A program made the position numbers and the translations under genes. Below the pieces are notes generated by a model that worked only from the letters and a program-made list of their open reading frames with translations, did no database searches and was not told the origin of the DNA. Source: Bostrychus sinensis (Eukaryota; Chordata; Actinopteri; Gobiiformes; Eleotridae). From it: a stretch of DNA of 64,000 nucleotides. Location of the stretch: assembly GCA_020698575.1 (NCBI GenBank), contig CM036256.1, positions 14,337,908 to 14,401,907 on the forward strand. Reading direction: 5' to 3'. Each line of letters starts with the position of its first letter. The stretch's first letter is position 1. Of this stretch, positions 26,156-38,858 are shown piece by piece.

Positions 26156-27608
26156 GGTTTTTTTTTTATTTTTTTGTCTAATTTTGTGTGATATAATTAA
26201 TTATATTTAACATATATTTTGATAGGCATGTGTATGTTGCTAAATGTTATTCCTAATTTAATTTCAGTGTGTCAAAACTAGTAACAAATGCAAATTGTCT
26301 GTATTGTAAAGCTTACATACAGGCTAGAGAATAGATGTGTAAATGGTAAAACATGATGCTTTGGACTGACCAATTGGTGAAGTAATTTTGGCTATATGCA
26401 ATCACTGCCTAATCTTTTGATCTCTGCATCCTTTATTTTCAACTAAAAGGACATGCTTAAATGGTGCCGGTACAAAAGCCAGCTCATCCACTCAAACGCC
26501 TGTCTAAAAAGTTCACACACTAACTCAATTTCTCCGTGTTCAGCTCAGGGCACTCGTCAAGAGGACAGAAGAAAGACAGCCACCTCTCACAATGGGATCT
26601 CTCCTTTCTTATCCTACAGAAAAGTCCTGACCACCTTGAATCCATTTGAGTGACACCACAACAAAGGGGCTCCTTAATGTCCCAACAGTGCTGCCTACCC
26701 CCTATCCTGCCTCTAAACTTCCTTACCGGGTGATCAGCTGTATCCATCATGCCCTTCTTCCTGACCCCAGGCGTCACTACCGCATCAGCAGCACCCCTCC
26801 CCCGGTGACGCCCCTCCCCATTCCCGTCCCGAAGGTCCAGATTAATAAGCACCAGGTTGCCCCCGGTGATGGGACCTACACTTAAACCTCCAGAGCCAGG
26901 CATCAGCAGGACTGTTTTGTCTTTAGGACAATGGGCGTGCACCGTTGCTTTGTACGGGGCTTTACCCACACACAGACCTGGATCATGAGGAGAAGCCAAA
27001 GTATCTCTATTCAGGCCTGATGCCACTTCATCCTGCTCTGACTGACGGCAGATGTGACAGTTAGCAAAGCTCATGGACAATGCAGGTGACCACAGACAAA
27101 TGCTAAATAAGAGCTCAATGGTGGACCTCTGCTAACTCTGCTGACTTGAAATCTCTCTCTTTTGTAGTTACAGTCTCTACTTGACATTTCTGAAGATAAG
27201 TGATTGCAATGAGAACAAGCTGTGCTGCACAATTTATCAAAACTATACAAAAGATAGCAAAGGCTGCTTGAATGGCGATACAGTATTACATCTGGCATGG
27301 ACTCACTTTTGCATCAATGATGACAATATAGACCTTTGCTACTTGGAGCTTTATTAAACCTAAACATTTGTCAAAAATTTGTAAAAAAGATCAAATAATG
27401 GTATAAATGCTAGCATACGCCACAATTTGTCATGACAGCTTTCTGGCCTTGCATCCAGAAAAACACACATTTGTTGCATTTTCATATCAATCTACACAGA
27501 TGGTGTTTAGGTTTGGCACAAGAGTGGAGAGTCAAAACATGTCTGTGGATTGGTTGCTCTCCAAGTACAACCTTAACATCATTAAAAGGCAAAGGTCTAA
27601 GCTTTTAG

Positions 27609-27609
<1 letters not shown>

Positions 27610-27650
<41 letters not shown>
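27610..27650. repeat. (AAT)n microsatellite
   Basis: About 13 uninterrupted AAT units. Confidence 0.95.
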
Positions 27651-29869
27651 GTTACGGCTATATTTGTAATTGTAAATATAAGGTTACTTTCATCCTTAAA
27701 AAATCTCCAGTTGCATTTCAAAATACTTAAATGAGGAACAGCTAATATGAGACGTTGATGTACTATCGCTCAATGACAAAGTGTGTGGTAATAGTATGAT
27801 AGTAGCATTAATATCCAGTATGATTTTGCTTTGTAAATTTATGTAATGTGCCTTGTCATCTGAGTAATCTTTAATAAATTATTTTTATATTTTTATTGAA
27901 CAAGAACTCAGTGAAAGTACTGGTTGTTCTGGTTCCACTTTACCACCAAGGACAAAAAAATACTTTAACTCATTTAGAGACTTATATATTTACTAGAGTT
28001 GAAATAAAAAAAACAAAAACTTAAAAATTTGCAAAAAAATATTTACAGTACGTCCCCAGAAAGCACAATTTCTTCAGAAACTGCCCTTTTGTACAACAGA
28101 GTAAAAGTCTATTTCAGTAATCGTTTTAAATTAACTGTTTTCTTGGTGACAGATTTAGCCTACTCTGATGCTTATTCTCTACGGTATTATTTTTCCTTGA
28201 TGGTTCTCCCTCTCTTGAGGTGCAAATGTGCGAGTCTGCCTGAAGAGATTTAGACAAAAGCTGAGGAGAGGATGACCTCCACTGCCACAGAGGAACAGCG
28301 AGTCCTCACAGCACCGCGCAGGTCACCATAGCCTTGGACCAACTGTGACTGCCTATGGAAAAGCAGCCTTCTCCTCCCCACAAATGCTGGCTACATCCAC
28401 ACAAACTGACCTTGTGATTTTTAAAAAGAAGAAAAGAAGGGGCAATTGAAAGTGAATGCGGTGTTTGGGGGAAGTGTTCGTTTATGCGAGTGTGCGTGGG
28501 CAGGCACAGTTTGGGACAATACAGTATGTGGGCACAAAAGCAAAGACGCTGCTATGGTGATGAGGGATATCTGGCTCTGAGCCTGAGTGCTTCCAGCTGT
28601 TGTTACTGGACTCGCAGCCCTTTGAGAACAACAACTCTCACAAATGCAGTTTATATGTTTGCAAAAAATTGTTATTAAAACCACAACCCTTGACATTTAT
28701 CAACTTAGATGGGACAACAACATCAGCAGTCACAATAAGTACTATTAGAGATTCTACTACTCTGGACTACTCTGCTGCACACCAACTCACAACATAAGCT
28801 TGTGAAAGCTTAACGTTTGTATGTTAAGCTTTGCATCTGATTATTTTAGGTGGTTAACTATACACTATACTTTGTTTAATAATCTACAGGTTTTTGGCTG
28901 GCACCCAATACACATACACTGACCAGACAGGTCAGGACCAGACAGGACTGGTATAAGAAATGACAATGAAAATTCCAGAGGCGTCTGAGGCAGATAACTT
29001 ATAAAACTAAAAAAACAACAAAGGCAGATTGATGTGTGATGGCCCATTTATCACTTAGAAACCTGAAAGTGCCATGAATGATTTAAACAATCATTATCAG
29101 ACCCTAACAAATATTACTCTGAGTATTTTTACAAGGGCACACGCTGTACTCTTTAAATAAACATAAAAGCCACAAGCAGTAATTTCGGACTGCTCTGTTC
29201 TGCTGGGATTGGCATCTGTGGAGGGGAGGCTGTGGGGGGGACACCCTGTGAGAACACACTGTTCCACAACAACATCGCGAGCCAAAAGGGATTCTCAGCT
29301 GGATGCCTTCCAGGGCTCAATGGCAGGAATGAGGATATATTTTTCCTAAGTGCACTCCACAGACTGACTTGGACACTTTTCAGTTCATGAGTCCTGAACA
29401 CTGGTGTAATGGCACCCAAACGAAATCCGACAGATGATCAAGACTAGCCTTGAGTAATCCAGCTTAAATTTACACTAAATGTTTTTATTTTGGGCCTTCC
29501 AACAACAGCATAGTTACAATCCCTGCTATTATTTTGTTAAAAAGTTAAATGATGACCAGCAATGCTTCCAAATTGAGTAAAAGTACCTTCTGGTTATATG
29601 TCTTTTTTTTTTCTGACCTTTCAAAAAACAGTATAGCCACATATCCTGGTATTATTTTTGTCAAAAAGTAAAACTGCATCAATTCTGCCCTACAAAAGCT
29701 TACGTTAAACTTCGAGCTCAGAGTTAGACCATACTTTGAAACAATTATTTCTATTGCTTTAAAATTGTGAGAATAATTCTGCAACATTTTTATCACTGTG
29801 CTTTCCTTTCTCTATTTATGTTGTTTATGTCTTTTTTGGGGTGTTTCTCTTTTAAATAAGAGAAGCAAG

Positions 29870-29990
29870 CAACAGTCATTAATCCAGCTACAAAGAGGTC
29901 ACAGGCCAGTGTAGTTTTTGTACCTGTCCCAAGCCTGGATAAATGCATTTACATCAGGAAGGCCATCTGGTGTAAAACCTATGCCTAAAT
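29870..29990. repeat. Dispersed repeat family, copy 3
   Basis: Carries GGTCACAGGCCAGTGTAG, CCCAAGCCTGGATAAATGC and GGCCATCTGGTGTAAAACC. Confidence 0.7.
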
Positions 29991-32900
29991 GAACAAATTG
30001 CATACTTTCCCTTTAAATCTTACAGAGACATGTGAGCAGGTGTTGTTTGGTACAACTAGTGGCAGAGTTCAGCTCACGCCACAAAAAAGCTTGAAACTCC
30101 TCCTTAACCTTGACGCGCCATCACTTCCCCCACCCACCCAAACGCATGTGCTCGCGCCTAACAGTGACCCTTTGACTTTGCTCCGGACACGCTTCCTGGT
30201 GGACAACTGTGGGGCACATTCAGATAAGTTTCATCTATTACTGTCAGGGAAGTATTTCAGCTTTGATGTGGGGAGGGGAGTACAGAAAACACAATAGAGA
30301 ATAAGAAGCTTTTAGTTTGGTATTTAATTGGGGTTTTAAAAGGCATTAGTGTAGAGTGGTGTAGAATAGTAGCACAACAATCACAGTAGTAGCAATAGCA
30401 CATCACAGTTTGTAATAGTATAGCAATAGTATAGAAAGGTATGTTATAGCACAGTATGGTTATGGTAATAGTAATAGTAATAGTAATAATAATAGTAATA
30501 GTAATAGCACAGCAGAGTTAGTAATAGTATGGTATAGTACATAGGGGTGTAACACAGTTACTATTGATTTTTTATTCCTACAATTATACAATGATACAAT
30601 ATAGCCATACGCATCACCTTGTATAAAATTGGATAATTTTCTAGATAGTTAGACACTTAAACAGATTTAAGCAGTAGCTCATTTACCTAAACAAATATGT
30701 GCAAAAAAATCAGAGAACAAACCTAACAAATTTAGCTAACAAACATTTACATAGAATACTTGTTTTTGTCCTGTCCTGCCAATCACCTTAAGTATAAAAA
30801 GTTATTTTTTACAAAGCTGCAAGACTGGGACAGCTATGTTACCTGAACTCACTGACATTATTGGCTGTATTGCTATGAGGTTAACTGCTTCTCCTTCATG
30901 CGTTTTTATTGTTTAATGATTGTAATAGGCATTATTTAGTTACTGTAGACTGGCTCGAGTTCATAGAGATCCTGAAGTAGTCAACCATGAACTATCGCTG
31001 CTGACAAATACAACTCATCCATTACATTTAGGTCCACCAACAACTGGGACAAAACAAAGTGTCATCATTTCAATTCCGAAAATCAAGCCGAAAATCATAC
31101 AGACAAAATAATCAGGATCAGGATGTTCAGGTACGTCCCTTTAGCTGTACTCTTGTCTAATAAACTGCAGCCCTGACTGGAAGTACCTTAACTACGCAGC
31201 TGTGAGACAGCAAGGCATTTTTAGAGAAGAGTGGAGGAGTCTCATCCTCATGACGTTTCCCTTTCCCCTTCATTCCTGAGCAGGCCATAAACACCAGGGC
31301 GTGAAATAGAGTCACACCAAACAACACAAATTCATTGTCAGGCATTGGAGAGAAGACTGTTTGTGCTGCAGTAAATTAGCAGCACATTCACATACTGGGC
31401 TAGTATAGCTCAGGAAAACTGTCATACTTCATCGATACAGTAGGTCTAGGTTTTTGAAACTAGTGTAGAATACTATGATTCACCTTATATTTATCAAACA
31501 CTAGATTAATTAAGTAAAATTTTATTTCAAACAGAAAGCACTATTGTAGTCTTGGAATATTTATATTAAGTGTGATGAAAACAAATAGGCATACAGTATA
31601 TTTTATAGTTTCGAATAAAAAAAAAAAAATCTGTCTCCCAAGTACAATTGAGTTTGGAAACCACTGCCACATAGCATACCATATATATTCTACTCAACAT
31701 TTAAAACAAGCTGCTGATGCATTTGAAGCTTCTGTCTAGAAAAATACTGCATTAATAAATACACTACTCAGTTGCAAACTTTAACCTGTCTATTTTTTAA
31801 GCCAAGCATATAATCTACAAATTTCAATTATAACCCAGAAATAAGATAACATTACATAGCATTGTAATAAAAGGGACAATAATGGATCTACTTCCTGCAG
31901 GTGAAACTAAGATATAACAGCTGATGGTAGGGGGCTTTCAGGAGGAAGCCCCACCCCCAACAGAGGGATCAATGCACATAAATGGAAGAGGTCACAGACC
32001 TTTGACATCTCCTTTGAGCTGGGGGAGGGGCTGTGGGCCTTTGTGCGATTGGCTTTAATGATCCAATTGTTGAGTGTGTCATATGCCTTCATACAGTTAA
32101 TACAGTTCGGATATCGCTGCACCACGTGGGCACTTCACTATAATGGCCATGAGCAAGCCGTGTCCTGGGATAACCTCAAGCCTATAGCTGTATATCTGCT
32201 TTGTTTAGCCTCCTATATTGTTTATTTAATTGGATCCGCATAATCTGTAAACTAAAGCCAGCTACTCTTCCAAGGGCCCAATTTAAAAATCACATTCAAC
32301 CAGCTATCTCAGCAAATCATGTCTTTCAGAATAAAACATTAAAATACATGAAAACTACACTGAGATGTATCAAAAATATGTACAGTATATCTACACAAAT
32401 ACATTTACATTTCAGGAATTAGAGGTGTGAAAAATAAACTTAGAATAAAAAATCAATCTTGAAACTCATAGTTCATTAAGGATTACAAAAAGAAAAAAAA
32501 ATGAAAAAGGCATTGAGATGTTTATAAAATGATGTATATCTATGTAGGTTAAGTACATTTCTTTCTTTCGACATATGTTTTAACCTCTTCTTCTTGAAAC
32601 ATTTCCCTTCTTCGGCCGCCCATGCCACTTGACAGACCTTATCTACCCCTCCAAACATATTGCATTTGCGAAAAGATGGTTCACTTTAATTGCCAAGCCA
32701 AGAGAAGATGAGCAACATCTGGTCTCAATCTGTTACTGTTTGTGACAAGGTATCAATACATCCTGCATTATGAGCTGTCTGATCATTCAGTACTAGTATA
32801 GGACAGACTAGACTCAAGGAAGGCATCTAAACACACTGTTGTTTTAATAAATCAAGTGCCTTAAGATCTGGCTTCCTGCTTTGGGAAGATAAACATGTAA

Positions 32901-33879
32901 TCTCGTCATTGCTATTACAGTCTGTAAATATTTTTTTGTCTGTGTTATTTTGACTGAGACACCACCAGTGAACTCAGTGTTCCTGGCATTTTAGCCTTCA
33001 ATAAAAAAAAAGGCAGTACAAAAGACTACAAGCGCTGCAAGATGAAGCGATCTCCCAATAACTAGTACTATAAATGTCTCGTAAATTTAGACAATGTCAG
33101 AAATATCTATCTGTTGTACTGTAACTTTGGAATTAACTTCAAATACTGTAAAGTAAAAATTTTAAAAAAGCCGTTATGTCACTACTAAGCACTAATAGGC
33201 CAATAAATATGCTTTGCTATACATATATATAGTCCGTAAATAGGACTATTGTAAAAAGGGGCCTTTATTTCAATAGTTTATTCAAAAAGTGAAATGCACA
33301 TATTATTCAGTGATTCAGTGCACACAGAGTGACATTATTAAAGCTTTTGTTTATTGTGATAAATATAAAATATTGTAATTTTATGAGATACTGATGTATT
33401 ATGGATTTTTTTTTATTAACGGTAAATAATTATCATCAAAAACAAATAAATGCCTGAATTAGTTCTATATGATATTATATATTCTATATAATATATGTTT
33501 TTCTACAAACACAAATGGACTTTTCTATGATATTTAAATTTTTAGATATAGGATTGTGTAAGTTACAATGTTATGTTTCACTACTAATAGGCGATTAACT
33601 ATATCATATTGTACTCCAGTCACCTACTACTGCCTAAATGTCAGAAATATCAAGCTTGCAGGCAAAGTTAACCACTGAATTATATCCAAGTTTGCGGTTG
33701 TTATGTCACAAAACTCTTTGGTGATATCAATACACTATATATAATTCTTACTGGGCCACCTGGCCTATTATAGCCCAAACACTGAAAAACAATAATGATC
33801 TCTTAAGTTGGGATTTTGCCTCAGTACCATCTGTACTTCAGATAAGACATATCCTGGTCACTAAGACGTCCCTCTGAAA

Positions 33880-36200
33880 GGCTCAAGAGATGGATTGGGC
33901 CGCATTACTAACCAGTCCAAGTAGTGGTCCTACAATCCAAAAATAGGCTGTTGCATGTGAAAGATTTTTCCTGTTACGGATCAATATTTTAAAATGATAC
34001 CTTTGGGGATCAAGCTATAGTTTGTACAGTGCAAGTCATTTATTTTGGCTCTCTCGCATATTTCTCTGGCAGTGTAGTTTGCATAGCATTTTGTTACATT
34101 GAAGAATAGAATAGATTGAAGCAGTAGCTCATTCACATAAACTTATATGTGCATAAAATCAGAGAACAAACCTACTGAGCTATATCCACTAAGGCACACC
34201 AAGTTGCCTGAAAAAAATCAAGAGATGTATTGGTCCGCTATACTAACCAGTTCCAGCGGAGGCCTTGTGATCCAAATAGGCTGCTGCATGTGAAAGATTT
34301 TGCCTTTTCACAGATCAATATTTAAAAATTATATGTTTGGGGAGGGTCTATGTAAAGTATAGAAGAAACTAAAACCTCTGCATTGGAAATCAATTGTTAT
34401 GTATGTGTTTTAGTTATGGCCCCAAATAGATTAGTTCTCCATCACACCCTGGTTTGTCATAACAAAGAACAACAATGAAGGGTGTGAGGATAACAAATGT
34501 GGCTCTCCAACGTGCACCTTTCGTGTCAGAATAAATTCTCACAGGAAAAATAAAAACAAGCACAAAAGGCCAACTGGGTAAACATGTGGCACAGACCAAG
34601 CTGAAGGAAAAGCTTGGTGGGTTTTAAAGGATCGAGAATAATAAATCAATCTGTTACCTTGGCGACATATCTGCAAATGGGAGCGAATTAGACTTTAATG
34701 TGAGAAATGTCATCTTGTATTTTTAGAAAACAGCATCTTTTCAGCATCACAGCGGGTCGTCTACATTAAGGGAGTGAGCAGCGGAGACAAACAAACTAAT
34801 CATAACTAGAGTGTGTTTACAGCCATTAACTGGAGCCATATTGGGAACTGTCCTTGATCACAAAACGACATTATGACATTTCAAATATTACGACAAAAAG
34901 GCAACTAATAATCATATTCTAGACAATACAGATGCACGGCAATAATTAAGAATATTGTGAAAAATATCATTCAATTAAAAATTAAAACTAGATTCATTAC
35001 ATACAGGGTGAAATATTTCAAGCAATTGTTTATTTTATTGTAACGATTATGAGATATTATGTCATTTTCTAACTTTATGAGAAACTGCATTTTGTAAACC
35101 ATAATCATCACAATAAAATAATACATGCATAAAATGGAAGAGTGGAAGAGACATACAAACTAATCATAACAACAGTGTGCTTATAGCATTTAACTGAAAC
35201 CACATTGGGAACTGTCCTTGATCACAAAAAATTACACCAAAGCCAAACATGACCAGCACAAGCCTAACCAAAATGAGATGTCTCCGTCAAGGCTCAAGGA
35301 GAAGCCTGTCAGTGTGCACGAGTGGTGTCACAAGGCCCTCACTTATCTCCTCCCAGATTAAGTCCCAATTGTTTGCAGGGGAACAATGGTGGCCAGTGAG
35401 GAAACCAGCCCCCAAGGGCCAGATGGTCAGCGTTCAGAGCCCCCTGACCCCTGCAGCCTTTGGCCTCTGTGACGTGGGCTGCGCATGCTCTGAGCCACAA
35501 GGGCCACCCAGCAGATTCAACACGCACATTGACTGTGAAAAGGCAAGTCTCTGTGTGATACTGTACAACCTGCTTGACCTAAGGGGTTTAAATCTCGAGC
35601 ACAATGGCCTGACTATGAATTTGGACAATGTAAAAAAAAAAAAAGATCAACACTTAAAGCTGGGGTCAACTGTGACATTTTAATCAATATTGGGACTTAC
35701 AATGGCTCCATGAGGAAATGTTATGTTACAAATACTATCCTAAAAACTATACACCATTACATTAAAGGGGTCCCTGCCAGAAGAAACACTGTATCTATGA
35801 GACCTTCCTGGCTACATAAAGGTTAAATAAATAAAATAATTAAACGTTACGCCATATTACTACTCAGTGACTAAGGTTAAGCAAGTAAACGTAACTAAAT
35901 ATGAATTTGGACAAAAAATACCAAACTTAACTATGACATTTTATCCGAAAATGGGACATGCAGATTGTCTGTGTTGAATGTTATGTTACAAATTGGTGAC
36001 TACAATGCACTATACAAGACTTAACCATTAAGTAAATGTTATGCCAAATTACTTTAGAGATTTTAGTGACTAAAGTAAGCATAACTACACAGACTAATAC
36101 TGCTACTACAACTATTACCACTACTACTACAAATGTTATAGTGCAGTAGTAATATACGACTACAGTGTACTAACTATATTTTACAATACTACACTATACT
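33880..36200. repeat. Cluster of diverged local duplications
   Basis: About 33,885-33,990 matches about 34,220-34,322 (shared GGCTG-TGCATGTGAAAGATTTT and GATCAATATTT). About 34,790-34,865 matches 35,150-35,230 (shared TTGGGAACTGTCCTTGATCA). About 35,650-35,735 weakly matches about 35,920-35,990. About 34,105-34,175 also resembles 30,655-30,725. Confidence 0.65.
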
Positions 36201-36929
36201 ATGCTATTACATTACATTAACTGTTAGGAAAGATTACTAATAAGTGAAAAAATAAAAAAGGCAAAACATAGGTAATAAAATACTAAACCCTATATCTATA
36301 CCTGGAACTTGTAGGCCCAATTAAATGATAATGAAATTGTCATTAGTTTATCTTAAGTCTGAACAACTAGGACTAAACCACAGAATTGCAGATTAGTTGA
36401 AGCCAAGGCAAACTGGTTCACCTGTAATTACAATGACAAACCACCAACTGCGTTGCATGGTCATGGTCTTATCAGATAAGGGTCAATCCAAACTGCTGCA
36501 GCCTGTTTCCACATAAACCCCTAAGGCAACTAGGACCACGGAGACAAATTGTGAATGTGAAGTCGTACCTCAGGGTATAGTTTTACAAGACATGTCTCTG
36601 TGAACAGTGATTAATCAAGCCATCCATCAAATATTGAGGCTGATAATTTCCTGATGCGCTTATTGCTCAGGAAAGACAAAACTGCAAATTGGGATTGATG
36701 CTGCGCACAGAGAAAGATGACTTAATCGTCCATCTAATCTTACAAACATCTGAGACATTGCGAAGAAAATCTTGCAGTTTGCTTTAGTTTAGTCATCTTA
36801 GTTGTTTTGGTTTGACTCCGTGTCGTGGTTAGGATACAAATGTAATGGGAAAATTAAACCAAGGAAAACAACACGGACAAACACTAACGCATACGTCAAG
36901 TCATAGTTTAGTTATTAGGCATGCGCGAT

Positions 36930-37300
36930 CACAATATTCGTATGAAACCACTGAAGATAACAAACTTTAAACCCGACGCTCCGGTCGCGGAACATGAGGC
37001 GGCAGTGCGCGCAACTGGGCACGTTCACAATTCATCCAAAAAGCCACGGCTGCCTTCGTGACGCGGGATGTACGGCTGCTGTTTGTACAGAAGACGACCA
37101 GAAGAACCAACATACGTACCTCTGTTCACACGGAGAAGCATTACACGCACACGTCGACTCGGTGTAGTAGTGAGTAGTAGTACAGCCGTGCGCCGCTGCT
37201 GTGATGTTGACCAGAGCCACAGCTGATGTACGCAGGGAGCCGCCAAGTGACGTAGGGAAGAGCGTCTCTACACGGCGCCGAATACACCTTAAAACAGGGA
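36930..37300 (-). promoter_or_regulatory. CpG-rich candidate promoter and first exon, donor at 37118-37119
   Basis: After tens of kilobases of AT-rich DNA this stretch is dense in CpG, with clusters at about 36,973-37,015 and 37,140-37,275. On the minus strand an exon-like block (37120 to about 37,260) ends in AACAGAG|GTACGT, a strong splice donor. The minus-strand ORFs here have no recognisable protein. The simplest reading is the upstream promoter and first non-coding exon of greb1l, giving a first intron of about 25 kb; a separate non-coding transcript is equally possible. No TATA box is evident. Confidence 0.4.
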
Positions 37301-38049
37301 ACAACTTCAATTAAAAGCAGTGTTTGTAATAGTTTCCCTTTTTTTTAATCACTGAACACCAGAAAAATGGCAAGACAAACAGCACAGCAACCTGCGCCTA
37401 TATCCACCTAATTATAGCCATAGGACTATATTTATATTATGGACGAAAACAAAATGGCATGAGGTAACATAGCAAAATGACTGACAACATGTTGATGCCA
37501 TACATCTTAATAACAGCTCATTAAAATGATAGCACCCTCTATTGGAACAAAAAATATAGACCTCTGACCTGCTAAACATAGAATATATTAAAGCGAAGGA
37601 AATGGCTAAGATCAAATACACAACACAAGCATAAATACATAAACATACTACCATGAGTTGTCTGACCCTCAGTTAACCAGTTGTTTCTGTTGTTATTGAT
37701 GATGATTGCAAGACCATTGCGCTAAAGGGGTAAAGTAAAAAGTCAAGCTCATAAAAAAAAAAAGTCAAGCTCATGTGCCTTTTTCAAGTTGAGTAAGCAC
37801 TGTAAATAAAGGAACAGCGCCATCTATCGTGAGGCAGATGAATGGGAACATGTTGGTCATGTAGCGTTTAAGTCATGAGTACCTTACAACAATAAACAAA
37901 TTAGACACAAGACAAATTTGAAAATGACAGACTTTACTTTAATTATCAATGAGAAAAAATTGTGTTGTAAATCAATAAATGTCTCTAAAATGTTGTTTTT
38001 TTTTAACTGCAACTAAATTTTGCCACAAAATACACAACCATCAAATCAT

Positions 38050-38425
38050 TTAAATATTCATTCATTCATTCATTCATTTTCTACCGCTTATTCCCGTTAG
38101 GGGTCGCGGGTGACTGGAGCCTATCCCAGTAACTTTGGGCCGCAGGCGGGGTACACCCTGGACAGGGGCCAGCTTGTGAGGGCTGACACAGACAGACATT
38201 CACTAGGGTCAATTTAGAGTCACCAATTCACCTAACACATGCATGTCTTTGGACAGTGGGAGGAAGCTGGAGTGCCCGGAGAGAACCCACGGTAACACGG
38301 GGAGAACATGCAAACTCCACCCAGAGAGTTCATGTGTGTATTGGTCCGCCTGGGGCTTGAACCCACAACCTCCTTGCTGGGAGGCAAGAACACTAACCGC
38401 TCTGCCACCGTGCACCCAAAATAAA
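38050..38425 (-). repeat. Common fish interspersed repeat with (ATTC)n end
   Basis: (ATTC)n at 38,056-38,080 is followed by TTTCTACCGCTTATTCCCGT, GGGGTACACCCTGGACAGG, GCATGTCTTTGGACAGTGGG and GGGGAGAACATGCAAACTCC, a block seen all over teleost genomes. The class is uncertain. It lies just downstream of dusp12. Confidence 0.75.
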
Positions 38426-38858
38426 TAAATATTTTGCCTCAAAATCACATAATAATTTCCTCTTTTATCGAAATCGTGTATAGCATCTAGCTGGCATGTT
38501 AATCCCTTTTGTAAGAGAGGGCTACCAGAAAGTGGAAAACTCATCTCAGTCGTCAAAATGTACACAACTTTCTTCATAATCTTTATATTATTTAAAGATA
38601 CATACATTTCTGGTGAGGCAGAAAACGTCTCCTGATGTCTTTTGAAGTCTTTTAAGTTACATAGTGTTGCTTTAAAAGTGGAGAAAGAAAAAAATACTTT
38701 TGGCCAGGATGATAATTAAGAATATTCCCACACAGCAGATTTGATAGATCTTGTAGAAAAAAATAGCATTTAACAATGTATTGATTATAGACAAAGTACA
38801 AAAATCTATGCATTTATTTTACTATATTTACATTTTTCACTGCTCAACTTTAGTTATG

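Larger units (their letters stand above)
25941..33800. other. Intronic or intergenic DNA with simple repeats, no gene seen
   Basis: Contains (AAT)n at 27,610-27,650, a (GTAATA)n stretch at about 30,465-30,520, and stretches of moderate GC (26.5-27.1, 28.2-28.6, 30.0-30.3 and 31.9-32.2 kb) that may be conserved non-coding. The ORFs there lack family features and splice context. Confidence 0.5.

Noticed and set aside
26520..27080. 186-codon minus-strand ORF
   Set aside because: Composition is non-protein-like, no domain is recognisable, an overlapping plus-strand frame is also open, and no splice or promoter context is visible. It is more likely GC-richer non-coding DNA.
38243..38607. ORFs of 61-132 codons on both strands downstream of dusp12
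   Set aside because: They lie in a common fish interspersed repeat and its flank; there is no protein family signal.
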